Below are positions 1 through 7,990 of a stretch of DNA of 64,000 nt, one piece after another. The notes under the pieces are model-generated. The model saw nothing but the letters and a program-made list of their open reading frames with translations. It did no database searches and was not told the origin of the DNA. Each line of letters begins with the position of its first letter. The stretch's first letter is position 1. This DNA comes from Pseudomonas sp. CFBP13508. Lineage in GTDB: Bacteria; Pseudomonadota; Gammaproteobacteria; Pseudomonadales; Pseudomonadaceae. Position numbers and translations under genes: made by a program. The stretch covers positions 401,259-465,258 of the forward strand of contig NZ_QFZZ01000003.1 in NCBI RefSeq assembly GCF_005233515.1, in the 5' to 3' direction.

Positions 1-115
1 GTGAAGAATTACTTAATAGAACGCACCGCTGTAACAATAAGGCACATATGTTTTAAGGCAAATTAAGTGCCATCACACCGGCGGTGATTAATTGCCTGAT
101 TGATATATAACCTAG

Positions 116-151
116 CGGTATTTATTCAATTACATAAATACCGATCGGCTA
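116..151. repeat. Hairpin in A+T-rich leader region at the window edge
   Basis: A perfect 10-bp inverted repeat (CGGTATTTAT at 116-125 and its complement at 134-143) encloses an 8-base loop, with partial further pairing to 151. A second short palindrome (ATCAC...GTGAT) lies at about 71-89. The first 175 bases are much richer in A+T than the rest and hold no credible gene. They could be a terminator or regulatory region of a gene outside the window. Confidence 0.4.
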
Positions 152-179
152 TAAGCGGAGTTATAACGCATAGAACCAA

Positions 180-269
180 TGTGGGAGCGAGCTTGCTCGC
201 GAAAGCAATCTGTCAGGCGACGTCAATGGTGACTGAAAAACGGCATTCGCGAGCAAGCTCGCTCCCACA
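180..269. repeat. REP pair (GAGC family)
   Basis: Two copies of the 24-base REP TGTGGGAGCGAGC(T/C)TGCTCGCGAA lie in inverted orientation at 180-203 and 246-269. This copy carries the GCTTGC variant of the centre in both arms, while all other pairs in the window carry GCCTGC. It lies just downstream of the reductase gene stop. Confidence 0.9.
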
Positions 270-272
270 TTT

Positions 273-1241
273 TCAAGAGCGCGGCGCATAGGCGAACACA
301 TCGGCGCGCATCTGATGCGCATCCATGCCCGCCTCGACCAGCGCATCCAGGGTGCCGTAAACCATCGCTGGCGAACCGCTGGCATAGACATGTAGCGGCT
401 TCAGATCGGGGAAATCCTCGCAAACCGCCTCGTGCAGCATGCCGCAGCGCCCTTCCCAGCCGCACTGGTCACTGACCACTTTGTGCAGGAACAGATTGGG
501 CAGCTTCAGCCATTCGTCCCAGTGTTCGATCTGATAAAAATCTTCCGGGCGGCGCACGCCCCAGTACAGATGCACCGGATGCTTGAAACCTTCAGCGCGG
601 CAATGCTCGATCAAGGCATGAATCTGGCCCATGCCGGTGCCAGCGGCGATCAGCACCAGCGGACCGTCAGGCAATTCGGCCAAGTGGGTATCGCCAAAGG
701 GCAGCTCGACACGCACCAGCGGGTTGCGTTGCAGCTGTTCGATCAGGCTCAACGCACTGGCTTCGCGCGCCAGCACGTGAATTTCCAGATCACGCCCGCC
801 GTGGGGTGCCGAAGCCATCGAGAAGGCGGATTTCTCGCCGCTCTCGCGCTCGATCATCAAATACTGCCCGGCGTGATAGCGCGGCGGCTTGCCGGCCGGT
901 GCACGCAGACGCACGCGCCAGGTGTCGCCACCGACCTCGCGACACTCGATGACCTGACACGACAGGCTGCGCACCGGCAATTCACCGAGTGCGAGCACGC
1001 CATCCCACAACAGCACGCAGTCTTCCAGCGGTGCGGCGATGCAGGTGTAGAACTCGCCATGATCGTGGACTTTGCCGGCCTGCTCGACGCGGCCCTCGAC
1101 CAGCAGCGCTGCACACACGTGGCAATTGCCGTTGCGGCAGCTTTGCGGGCAGTCATAGCCCAGGCGCCGCGCGCCGTCGAGAATCCGCTCACCGGGTTGG
1201 ATCTCGAGCACGGCTCCGGAAGGCTGCAGGGTTACACGCAT
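273..1241 (-). CDS. 2Fe-2S/FAD/NAD reductase, CDP-6-deoxy-glucoseen-reductase type
   Basis: The protein has 322 residues. An N-terminal plant-type 2Fe-2S ferredoxin domain shows the cysteine cluster C35-x4-C40-x2-C43 with a further Cys near 67. An FAD domain carries SAFS near residue 139, and an NAD-binding domain carries the AAGTGMGQ motif near 193. In the family these proteins move electrons from NAD(P)H through FAD to the iron-sulfur centre. The start is ATG at 1241, which shares one base with the ubiD stop (TGATG), so the two are translationally coupled. An upstream in-frame ATG at 1343 lies inside ubiD and is rejected. The name CDP-6-deoxy-delta-3,4-glucoseen reductase is the usual automatic label; the real electron acceptor is unknown. 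Coupling to ubiD suggests a role in quinone or aromatic metabolism, which is inference. Confidence 0.85.
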   Translation of the reverse strand: MRVTLQPSGAVLEIQPGERILDGARRLGYDCPQSCRNGNCHVCAALLVEGRVEQAGKVHDHGEFYTCIAAPLEDCVLLWDGVLALGELPVRSLSCQVIECREVGGDTWRVRLRAPAGKPPRYHAGQYLMIERESGEKSAFSMASAPHGGRDLEIHVLAREASALSLIEQLQRNPLVRVELPFGDTHLAELPDGPLVLIAAGTGMGQIHALIEHCRAEGFKHPVHLYWGVRRPEDFYQIEHWDEWLKLPNLFLHKVVSDQCGWEGRCGMLHEAVCEDFPDLKPLHVYASGSPAMVYGTLDALVEAGMDAHQMRADVFAYAPRS

Positions 1242-2707
1242 CAATCTATTCCTAACTGATTCCAGATGGCATCGATCCGCTGGGTGACGGCGTCGTCCTT
1301 GACGATCACGCGGCCCCACTCGCGGGTGGTTTCGCCCGGCCACTTGTGGGTGGCATCCAGGCCCATTTTCGAGCCCAGGCCGGAAATCGGCGAGGCGAAG
1401 TCGAGGTAGTCGATCGGCGTGTTGTCGATCATCACCGTGTCGCGCTTGGGGTCCATGCGCGTGGTGATGGCCCAGATCACGTCGTTCCAGTCGCGGGCGT
1501 TGATATCGTCGTCAGTGACGATAACGAACTTGGTGTACATGAACTGTCGCAAAAACGACCAGACGCCGAGCATCACGCGCTTGGCATGCCCCGGATACGA
1601 CTTCTTCATCGTCACCACAGCCATGCGGTACGAGCAACCTTCCGGCGGCAGGTAGAAGTCGGTGATCTCCGGAAACTGCTTCTGCAGGATCGGCACGAAC
1701 ACTTCGTTCAGCGCCACGCCGAGAATCGCCGGCTCATCCGGCGGACGGCCGGTGTAAGTGCTGTGATAGATCGGTTTGATCCGGTGAGTAATGCGCTCGA
1801 CGGTGAACACCGGGAAGCTGTCGACTTCGTTGTAGTAACCGGTGTGGTCGCCATACGGGCCTTCGTCGGCCATCTCGCCCGGATGAATCACGCCTTCAAG
1901 AATGATTTCGGCGGTGGCCGGCACTTGCAGATCGTTGCCACGGCACTTGACCAGTTCGGTGCGGTTACCCCGCAGCAGACCGGCGAAAGCATATTCCGAA
2001 AGGCTGTCCGGCACCGGCGTCACGGCACCGAGAATCGTCGCCGGATCGGCGCCCAGGGCCACGGACACCGGGAACGGCTGGCCCGGGTGCTTCTCGCACC
2101 ACTCGCGGAAATCGAGGGCACCACCACGGTGGCTGAGCCAGCGCATGATCACCTTGTTGCGGCCGATCACTTGCTGGCGGTAGATACCGAGGTTCTGGCG
2201 TTCCTTGTTCGGACCTTTGGTAACGGTCAGGCCCCAGGTGATCAGCGGGCCGACGTCGCCGGGCCAGCAGGTCTGCACCGGCAACATCGCCAGATCGACA
2301 TCGTCGCCTTCGATGACCACTTCCTGGCACACCGCGTCTTTGACGACTTTTGGCGCCATCGAAATGATCTTGCGGAAGATCGGCAGTTTCGACCACGCGT
2401 CCTTCAAGCCCTTCGGCGGCTCCGGCTCCTTGAGAAAGGCCAGCAGCTTGCCGATTTCGCGCAGCTCGCTGACCGACTCGGCGCCCATGCCCATGGCCAC
2501 GCGCTCGGGGGTGCCGAACAGATTGCCGAGCACCGGAATGTCGTAACCGGTGGGCTTCTCGAACAACAGTGCCGGGCCTTTGGCCCGCAGCGTGCGGTCG
2601 CACACCTCAGTCATCTCCAGCACCGGCGAGACGGGAATCTGGATGCGTTTCAACTCTCCGCGCTGCTCAAGCTGCTGCACGAAATCCCGAAGATCCTTGA
2701 ATTTCAT
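1241..2707 (-). CDS. ubiD: 4-hydroxy-3-polyprenylbenzoate decarboxylase UbiD
   Basis: A 488-residue UbiD-family decarboxylase that removes the ring carboxyl group of 3-polyprenyl-4-hydroxybenzoate in ubiquinone biosynthesis. It uses the prenylated FMN made by UbiX. The UbiD hallmark [11 protein letters not shown] lies near residue 280, and the N-terminus MKFKDLRDF is typical of the family. The start at 2707 is preferred over an upstream ATG at 2725, which would add six residues (MRVPSS) outside the family. Length matches the proteobacterial family. The gene is first in a two-gene unit with the downstream reductase, which overlaps it by one base. Confidence 0.96.
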   Translation of the reverse strand: MKFKDLRDFVQQLEQRGELKRIQIPVSPVLEMTEVCDRTLRAKGPALLFEKPTGYDIPVLGNLFGTPERVAMGMGAESVSELREIGKLLAFLKEPEPPKGLKDAWSKLPIFRKIISMAPKVVKDAVCQEVVIEGDDVDLAMLPVQTCWPGDVGPLITWGLTVTKGPNKERQNLGIYRQQVIGRNKVIMRWLSHRGGALDFREWCEKHPGQPFPVSVALGADPATILGAVTPVPDSLSEYAFAGLLRGNRTELVKCRGNDLQVPATAEIILEGVIHPGEMADEGPYGDHTGYYNEVDSFPVFTVERITHRIKPIYHSTYTGRPPDEPAILGVALNEVFVPILQKQFPEITDFYLPPEGCSYRMAVVTMKKSYPGHAKRVMLGVWSFLRQFMYTKFVIVTDDDINARDWNDVIWAITTRMDPKRDTVMIDNTPIDYLDFASPISGLGSKMGLDATHKWPGETTREWGRVIVKDDAVTQRIDAIWNQLGID

Positions 2708-2896
2708 TGACGATGGCACCCTCAAAATAGGCGTACATCCTACCTGCTCTGACGGGCAAACAGCAGCCCGTCATCGCTCGATTGTGGCCCCCGCACTGCG
2801 GCGAAGGCGCAGGCCTTGAACTCGGGAGTGCGCTGCCGACGCCGCAAAATCGGCCCATGAACAGATATCCGTGATGGCCGCGAGATTTTTCGGGGC

Positions 2897-2924
2897 AAAA
2901 AAAACGCCCCCTCGCGGGAGCGTC
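2897..2924 (-). terminator. Rho-independent terminator of rho
   Basis: Read on the minus strand, a G+C-rich stem (ACGCTCCC paired with GGGGGCGT) is followed by eight T residues, about 20 bases after the rho stop codon. Confidence 0.85.
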
Positions 2925-2945
2925 CTTTGTTGAAACGCCAGCGTA

Positions 2946-4205
2946 TTACTTGCGCTTCATCGACAAGAAGAACTCGTCGTTGGTCTTGGTCGTTTTCAGC
3001 TTGTCGACCAGGAACTCGATGGCGGCAACTTCGTCCATCGGGTGCAGCAGCTTGCGCAGAATCCACATGCGCTGCAGTTCGTCGTCGGCGGTCAGCAACT
3101 CTTCGCGGCGGGTGCCGGAGCGGTTGATGTTGATAGCCGGGAACACACGCTTCTCGGCGATCTTGCGATCCAGAGGCAGCTCCATGTTGCCGGTACCCTT
3201 GAACTCTTCGTAGATCACTTCGTCCATCTTCGAGCCGGTTTCAACCAGCGCGGTGGCGATAATGGTCAGCGAGCCGCCTTCTTCGATGTTACGCGCGGCA
3301 CCGAAGAAACGTTTCGGCTTCTCGAGGGCATGGGCATCGACACCACCGGTCAATACCTTGCCGGAGCTCGGGATCACGGTGTTGTAGGCACGGGCCAGAC
3401 GAGTGATGGAGTCGAGCAGGATCACCACGTCTTTCTTGTGTTCGACCAGGCGCTTGGCCTTCTCGATGACCATTTCAGCAACCTGCACGTGACGGGTCGG
3501 CGGCTCGTCGAAGGTCGAGGCAACCACTTCGCCGCGCACGGTGCGCTGCATTTCGGTCACTTCTTCCGGACGCTCGTCGATCAACAGCACGATCAGGTGA
3601 ACTTCAGGATTGTTACGGGCGATGTTCGCTGCGATGTTCTGCAGCATGATCGTTTTACCGGCTTTCGGCGGTGCGACGATCAGGCCACGCTGGCCTTTGC
3701 CGATCGGCGCGCACAGGTCGATCACGCGACCGGTCAAGTCTTCGGTGGAACCGTTGCCGGCTTCCATCTTCATGCGCACGGTCGGGAACAGCGGCGTCAG
3801 GTTCTCGAAGAGAATCTTGTTTTTCGCGTTCTCCGGACGATCGAAGTTGATCGTGTCGACCTTGAGCAGGGCGAAATACCGCTCGCCTTCCTTCGGAGGG
3901 CGGATCTTGCCAACGATGGTGTCACCGGTGCGCAAGTTGAAGCGGCGGATCTGGCTCGGCGAGACGTAGATGTCGTCAGGGCCGGCGAGGTAGGAAGCGT
4001 CTGCGGAGCGCAGGAAGCCGAAGCCGTCCTGGAGAATCTCCAGCACGCCATCACCGGAGATTTCCTCGCCGCTTTTCGCGTGCTTTTTCAGCAGGGAGAA
4101 AATCACGTCCTGCTTGCGCGAACGGGCCATATTTTCTATGCCCATCTGTTCGGCCAATTCGAGCAGTTCGGTAATCGGCTTTTGCTTGAGTTCAGTCAGA
4201 TTCAT
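2946..4205 (-). CDS. rho: Transcription termination factor Rho
   Basis: The 419-residue hexameric RNA helicase that ends transcription at Rho-dependent sites. An N-terminal helical domain and a cold-shock RNA-binding domain (DGFGFLRS near residue 61) precede the RecA-like ATPase. The P-loop PPKAGKT lies near residue 179 and the Walker B stretch [12 protein letters not shown] near 260. Length equals the usual proteobacterial 418-420. No clear Shine-Dalgarno is visible before the ATG (the adjacent bases read GTCATTCCTAT), which fits special control through the long leader. It has its own terminator and is separated from trxA by a two-way hairpin. Confidence 0.98.
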   Translation of the reverse strand: MNLTELKQKPITELLELAEQMGIENMARSRKQDVIFSLLKKHAKSGEEISGDGVLEILQDGFGFLRSADASYLAGPDDIYVSPSQIRRFNLRTGDTIVGKIRPPKEGERYFALLKVDTINFDRPENAKNKILFENLTPLFPTVRMKMEAGNGSTEDLTGRVIDLCAPIGKGQRGLIVAPPKAGKTIMLQNIAANIARNNPEVHLIVLLIDERPEEVTEMQRTVRGEVVASTFDEPPTRHVQVAEMVIEKAKRLVEHKKDVVILLDSITRLARAYNTVIPSSGKVLTGGVDAHALEKPKRFFGAARNIEEGGSLTIIATALVETGSKMDEVIYEEFKGTGNMELPLDRKIAEKRVFPAININRSGTRREELLTADDELQRMWILRKLLHPMDEVAAIEFLVDKLKTTKTNDEFFLSMKRK

Positions 4206-4345
4206 ATAGGAATGACGTAATCATTTATGGAGGGGGGGAAATTAAGCTTTTGGCTTAATGAGGCCGCGCCGCGGAGAAGGCGACAGGATCGCGAACTAAT
4301 TCGAAAAGGAGTGCGTCGGCGACGGCTAGCAGGGGGCATTGGAGA
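4206..4345 (-). promoter_or_regulatory. Structured 5' leader of rho (candidate Pseudomon-Rho RNA)
   Basis: The roughly 140 bases before rho hold no ORF. They contain a perfect 7-bp stem with a short loop (ATTAAGC...GCTTAAT, 4241-4259), followed on the minus strand by a C-rich run and G+C-rich complementary stretches further upstream. An RNA motif called Pseudomon-Rho has been described in rho leaders of pseudomonads. Position fits, but I could not test the covariance model. It is probably an autoregulatory leader. Confidence 0.5.
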
Positions 4346-4403
4346 AACCAGTGCGGGGCCGAATGTACCACCTGAGTTTCGGAGCGTCTAGCCCTGAATA
4401 CGC

Positions 4404-4434
4404 AAAAAGCCCCGCGATTTGCGGGGCTTTTTTT
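4404..4434. terminator. Bidirectional terminator downstream of trxA
   Basis: The stem AAGCCCCGC/GCGGGGCTT has an A-run on the left and a T-run on the right, so it can act in both directions. It lies 20 bases past the trxA stop and isolates trxA from the rho leader. Confidence 0.85.
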
Positions 4435-4453
4435 CAGCGTTTTACTGCGACGC

Positions 4454-4783
4454 TCAGATGTTGGCGTCGAGGAACGCCGCCAGCTGCGACTTCGACAGTG
4501 CGCCGACCTTGGTCGCTTCAACGTTGCCGTTCTTGAACAGCATCAGCGTCGGGATACCACGCACGCCATGCTTGGCCGGGGTTTCCTGGTTTTCGTCGAT
4601 GTTCAGTTTGGCGACGGTCAGCTTGCCTTTGTAAGTCTCGGCAATCTCGTCCAGAACCGGTGCGATCATTTTGCAAGGGCCGCACCATTCAGCCCAGTAG
4701 TCGACCAGGACAGCGCCTTCGGCCTTGAGTACGTCGGCTTCGAAGCTAGCGTCGCTAACGTGTTTGATCAGATCGCTGCTCAT
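4454..4783 (-). CDS. trxA: Thioredoxin 1
   Basis: A 109-residue cytoplasmic thioredoxin with the active site WCGPC at residues 33-37 and the conserved cis-proline loop GIPTLM. It reduces protein disulfides, including those of ribonucleotide reductase and PAPS/methionine sulfoxide reductases, and is recharged by thioredoxin reductase. Length is that of classical TrxA. The ATG at 4783 follows a good purine-rich site (CTGGAGAATTCC). It is a single-gene unit with its own terminator, next to rho as in other pseudomonads. Confidence 0.98.
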   Translation of the reverse strand: MSSDLIKHVSDASFEADVLKAEGAVLVDYWAEWCGPCKMIAPVLDEIAETYKGKLTVAKLNIDENQETPAKHGVRGIPTLMLFKNGNVEATKVGALSKSQLAAFLDANI

Positions 4784-4903
4784 GGAATTCTCCAGGTTGT
4801 AAGCAAAAAAACGTGGCCCATCATAGCCGCCCTTCCCTTGTTCAGGAAGCCGCAGATGATTGAGTGTTGCTATGGCCCTTGATGAGTTTGGGTATAGCTC
4901 AAG

Positions 4904-5611
4904 TCACGCCGTGGCGGGAGCGATGAAGGCGATTCCGGTACGCAGGGCGGCGTTGCGCACATGTTCCTGCATGGCTTTTTGCGCTGCTCCCGACGCACGG
5001 CGCGCTAGTGCGCGGAGGATCTTGCGGTGTTCCTGCCAGGTTTCCATGGCGCGCTCGGCGCGGATGAACGGCAGTTTCTGGCTCTCGAGAAAAATCTCGG
5101 CGCTGGCGGTGAGGATGCTCAGCATCGCTTGATTGCCGCTGGCGAGGAGGATGCGCCGGTGAAATTCGAAGTCGAGTTTCGCCGCCGCTTCAAAGTCGCC
5201 GAGCTTCAGTTGCTCGCGCATGGCCGCAACGTTGTCTTCCAGCGCATCCAGATCGAACGTGCTCAACGTCACCGCCGCCAACCCTGCTGCAAACCCTTCG
5301 AGCGCATAGCGCAGTTGAAAGATATCCAGCGGTGATGCCTGCGCCGCAAACGACCAGCCTGGCGCGTTGTCGCCGCGCGACAATTCGACCGGCGACTGCA
5401 CGAACACGCCCTTGCCCGGCTGAATGCTGACCACGCCCAGTGCACTGAGCGACGACAACGCTTCACGCAACGATGCCCGGCTGACGCCCAGTTGCAGCGC
5501 CAGATCCCGTTGCGAAGGCAACGCGTCACCGGCACCGAAGCCCTGCTCGGTGATCAGTTTGCGGATCGCTTGCAGCGCCACTTCGGGTACGGCGCGGGAG
5601 ATCGAATTCAT
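4904..5611 (-). CDS. FadR/GntR-family transcriptional regulator (FCD domain)
   Basis: A 235-residue regulator. An N-terminal GntR winged helix holds PSQRDLALQLGVSRASLREA (about residues 33-52), followed by GVVSIQPGKGVFV, the wing. The C-terminal alpha-helical FCD ligand domain has the family histidines (for example FHRRILLASGN). The chosen ATG at 5611 begins MNSISRAVP; an upstream ATG at 5674 would add 21 unlike residues. It is divergent from the amino-acid ABC importer, so it most likely controls that operon. A FadR-like 15-bp palindrome lies in the shared region at 5739-5753. Ligand unknown, probably the transported compound or a catabolite. Confidence 0.88.
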   Translation of the reverse strand: MNSISRAVPEVALQAIRKLITEQGFGAGDALPSQRDLALQLGVSRASLREALSSLSALGVVSIQPGKGVFVQSPVELSRGDNAPGWSFAAQASPLDIFQLRYALEGFAAGLAAVTLSTFDLDALEDNVAAMREQLKLGDFEAAAKLDFEFHRRILLASGNQAMLSILTASAEIFLESQKLPFIRAERAMETWQEHRKILRALARRASGAAQKAMQEHVRNAALRTGIAFIAPATA

Positions 5612-5710
5612 GATGTGCGGACGCGTCAGGGCCAAGGTGCGGCTAGTTGTAAAGCTATTCGTCGAGTCCGGCAAGTCGTGCCCCAGCGGGGTTCGGCGCG
5701 TGCAGCCGAT

Positions 5711-5725
5711 GCGCCATCGCAGTGC
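5711..5725. promoter_or_regulatory. NtrC-like upstream activating site
   Basis: GCGC-N7-GTGC, one base from the enteric NtrC core GCAC-N7-GTGC. It is centred about 115 bases upstream of the start point predicted from the sigma-54 promoter at 5807-5822, a typical enhancer distance. A single site only; moderate confidence. Confidence 0.4.
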
Positions 5726-5738
5726 GAAAACCGAGCTG

Positions 5739-5753
5739 ACTGTTCAGACCAGT
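5739..5753. promoter_or_regulatory. Predicted operator of the divergent FadR-type regulator
   Basis: The 15-mer ACTGTTCAGACCAGT is an inverted repeat with one mismatch. It fits the FadR-subfamily pattern ACTGGTCNGACCAGT at all but one position. It lies between the regulator and the ABC transporter genes, about 87 bases upstream of the predicted sigma-54 start point. Confidence 0.5.
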
Positions 5754-5806
5754 AAGACCGAACGAAGCCGCTGGTGCCGCGGCCTGCCGGGGCGAAATCC
5801 GCCTGT

Positions 5807-5822
5807 TGGCACGGGCCATGCT
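5807..5822 (+). promoter_or_regulatory. Sigma-54 (RpoN) promoter of the ABC importer operon
   Basis: TGGCACG-N4-ATGCT matches the sigma-54 consensus TGGCACG-N4-TTGCW at all but one base. It has GG and GC at the required 10-base spacing (GG 5808-5809, GC 5820-5821). The predicted transcript would start near 5833, about 35 bases before the ATG of the binding-protein gene. Confidence 0.72.
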
Positions 5823-5867
5823 CTGTCCGATCGCAGCAACCACTTCCCGCCGATCCGGAGATAGTCC

Positions 5868-6653
5868 ATGACCCAGCGTTACAGCGCCCTCCTCGCTTCC
5901 CTGTTTACCGGCCTGCTGCTGTGCCAGGCCCCCGCTCACGCCGACGGTCTGGACGACGTGGTCAAACGCGGCACGCTGAAAGTTGCCGTGCCCCAGGACT
6001 TCCCGCCGTTCGGCTCGGTCGGCCCGGACATGAAGCCGCGCGGCCTGGATATCGACACGGCGAAACTGCTCGCTGACCAACTCAAGGTCAAACTCGAACT
6101 GACCCCGGTCAACAGCACCAACCGCATCCCGTTCCTCACCACCGGCAAGGTCGATCTGGTGATTTCCAGCCTCGGCAAAAACGCCGAGCGCGAGAAGGTC
6201 ATCGACTTCTCCCGCGCCTATGCGCCGTTCTATCTCGCCGTGTTCGGCCCGCCCGACGCTGCGATCACCAGCCTCGACGACCTCAAGGGCAAGACCATCA
6301 GCGTCACCCGTGGCGCCATCGAAGACATCGAGCTGAGCAAAGTCGCCCCCGAAGGCGTGACCATCAAACGTTTCGAAGACAACAACTCGACCATCGCCGC
6401 TTATCTGGCAGGCCAGGTCGATCTGATCGCCAGCGGCAACGTGGTAATGGTGGCCATCAGCGAGAAGAACCCCAAGCGCGTACCGGCGCTGAAAGTGAAG
6501 CTCAAGGATTCGCCGGTCTACGTCGGTGTGAACAAGAACGAAGCGGCGCTGCTGACCAAGGTCAACGACATCCTCAACACCGCCAAGGCTGACGGCGCAC
6601 TGGAAAAGAACTCGCAAACCTGGCTGAAAGAGCCGCTGCCGGCCGATCTCTGA
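5868..6653 (+). CDS. Amino-acid ABC transporter, periplasmic substrate-binding protein
   Basis: A 261-residue family-3 solute-binding protein. The Sec signal peptide spans about residues 1-25 (hydrophobic ASLFTGLLLCQAPAHA). The mature part opens with the family pattern GTLKVAVPQDFPPFG. Later conserved blocks are DLVISSLGKNAEREKVIDFSRAY and GKTISVTRGAIED (given here as landmarks). It should capture a polar amino acid or similar compound in the periplasm and deliver it to the two permeases encoded downstream. It is first in a four-gene operon behind a near-consensus sigma-54 promoter, which points to nitrogen control. The exact ligand cannot be read from the sequence. Confidence 0.9.
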   Translation: MTQRYSALLASLFTGLLLCQAPAHADGLDDVVKRGTLKVAVPQDFPPFGSVGPDMKPRGLDIDTAKLLADQLKVKLELTPVNSTNRIPFLTTGKVDLVISSLGKNAEREKVIDFSRAYAPFYLAVFGPPDAAITSLDDLKGKTISVTRGAIEDIELSKVAPEGVTIKRFEDNNSTIAAYLAGQVDLIASGNVVMVAISEKNPKRVPALKVKLKDSPVYVGVNKNEAALLTKVNDILNTAKADGALEKNSQTWLKEPLPADL

Positions 6654-6674
6654 TCGACTGCGCGGGAGACCTTC

Positions 6675-7343
6675 ATGGCTTATCAGTTCGATTTTTTGCC
6701 GGTGGTGGAAAACACCGACCTGCTGCTGCGCGGCGCTTTGTTCACGCTGGAGCTGACCGCCATCGGCGCGCTGCTCGGGGTCGGCGTGGGCATTGTCGGG
6801 GCGCTGGTGCGGGCGTGGCAGATTCGCCCGTTCTCGGCGATCTTCGGCGTCTACGTCGAGTTGATCCGCAACACGCCGTTTCTGGTGCAACTGTTCTTCA
6901 TCTTCTTCGGCCTGCCGTCGCTCGGCATGCAGATCTCCGAGTGGCAGGCGGCGGTGCTGGCGATGGTGATCAACCTTGGCGCCTATTCGACCGAAATCAT
7001 CCGCGCCGGCATCCAGGCGATTCCGCGCGGGCAACTGGAAGCGGCTGCGGCACTGGCGATGACCCGCTTCGAAGCGTTCCGCCACGTCGTCCTGCTGCCG
7101 GCGCTGGGCAAGGTCTGGCCGGCGCTGAGCAGCCAGATCATCATTGTCATGCTCGGTTCGGCGGTGTGTTCGCAGATCGCCACGGAAGAATTGAGCTTCG
7201 CCGCCAACTTCATTCAGTCACGCAACTTCCGCGCCTTTGAAACCTACGCGCTGACCACCCTGATCTACCTGTGCATGGCGCTGCTGATCCGCCAATTGCT
7301 CAACTGGTTCGGCCGGCGGTTCATTGCGAGGAGCAGCCAATGA
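6675..7343 (+). CDS. Amino-acid ABC transporter permease (HisM/GlnP type), subunit 1
   Basis: A 222-residue inner-membrane permease with about five hydrophobic segments. The EAA-type loop that docks the ATPase is seen as EAAAALAMTRFEAFRHVVLPA-like sequence near residues 117-138, after the family stretch GAYSTEIIRAGIQAIPRGQ. It should form a heterodimeric channel with the next gene product. A ribosome site (GGGAGA) precedes the ATG. It overlaps the next gene by four bases (ATGA). Confidence 0.9.
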   Translation: MAYQFDFLPVVENTDLLLRGALFTLELTAIGALLGVGVGIVGALVRAWQIRPFSAIFGVYVELIRNTPFLVQLFFIFFGLPSLGMQISEWQAAVLAMVINLGAYSTEIIRAGIQAIPRGQLEAAAALAMTRFEAFRHVVLLPALGKVWPALSSQIIIVMLGSAVCSQIATEELSFAANFIQSRNFRAFETYALTTLIYLCMALLIRQLLNWFGRRFIARSSQ

Positions 7344-7990
7344 GCGATTTCACTTTCTGGGACATCCTGCGCAACCTGCTCACCGGCCTGCAATGGACGC
7401 TGGCGCTGTCGCTGGTGGCATTCATCGGCGGCGGCCTCGTCGGCCTGCTGATTCTGGTGATGCGCATTTCGAAGAACACCCTGCCAAGCAGCATCGCCCG
7501 CACCTGGATCGAGCTGTTTCAGGGCACGCCACTATTGATGCAACTGTTTCTGGTGTTCTTCGGTGTGGCGCTGGCCGGGATCGAGATTTCGCCGTGGATG
7601 GCCGCCGCGATCGCTTTGACCTTGTTCACCAGCGCCTATCTGGCAGAGATCTGGCGCGGCTGCGTCGAGGCCATTCCCCACGGTCAGTGGGAAGCCTCGT
7701 CGAGCCTGGCGCTCAATCCGCTGGAGCAGCTGCGCTACGTAATTCTGCCGCAAGCGCTGCGCATCGCCGTGGCGCCGACCGTGGGCTTCTCGGTGCAAGT
7801 GGTCAAGGGCACAGCGGTGACCTCGATCATCGGCTTCACCGAACTGACCAAGACCGGCGGCATGCTCGCCAACGCCACGTTCGAACCGTTCATGGTCTAC
7901 GGCCTCGTCGCCCTCGGCTACTTCCTGCTCTGCTACCCCTTGTCCCTCAGTGCGCGCTACCTGGAAAGGAGACTGCATGCCTCTGCTTAG
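7340..7990 (+). CDS. Amino-acid ABC transporter permease, subunit 2
   Basis: A 216-residue second permease of the same HisM/GlnP class. It contains the conserved AYLAEIWRGCVEAIPHGQW segment followed by an EAA-like loop (ASSSLALNPLEQLRYVILPQA in outline). The start is ATG at 7340, inside the ATGA overlap with the preceding permease and behind AGGAGC; an upstream in-frame ATG at 7271 lies within the other permease. The presence of two different permeases is usual for polar amino-acid importers. Confidence 0.9.
   Translation: MSDFTFWDILRNLLTGLQWTLALSLVAFIGGGLVGLLILVMRISKNTLPSSIARTWIELFQGTPLLMQLFLVFFGVALAGIEISPWMAAAIALTLFTSAYLAEIWRGCVEAIPHGQWEASSSLALNPLEQLRYVILPQALRIAVAPTVGFSVQVVKGTAVTSIIGFTELTKTGGMLANATFEPFMVYGLVALGYFLLCYPLSLSARYLERRLHASA

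Noticed and set aside
180-269. REP pairs as CRISPR or as attachment sites
   Set aside because: Only two inverted copies per site without regular spacers, and the same unit recurs at many gene ends.
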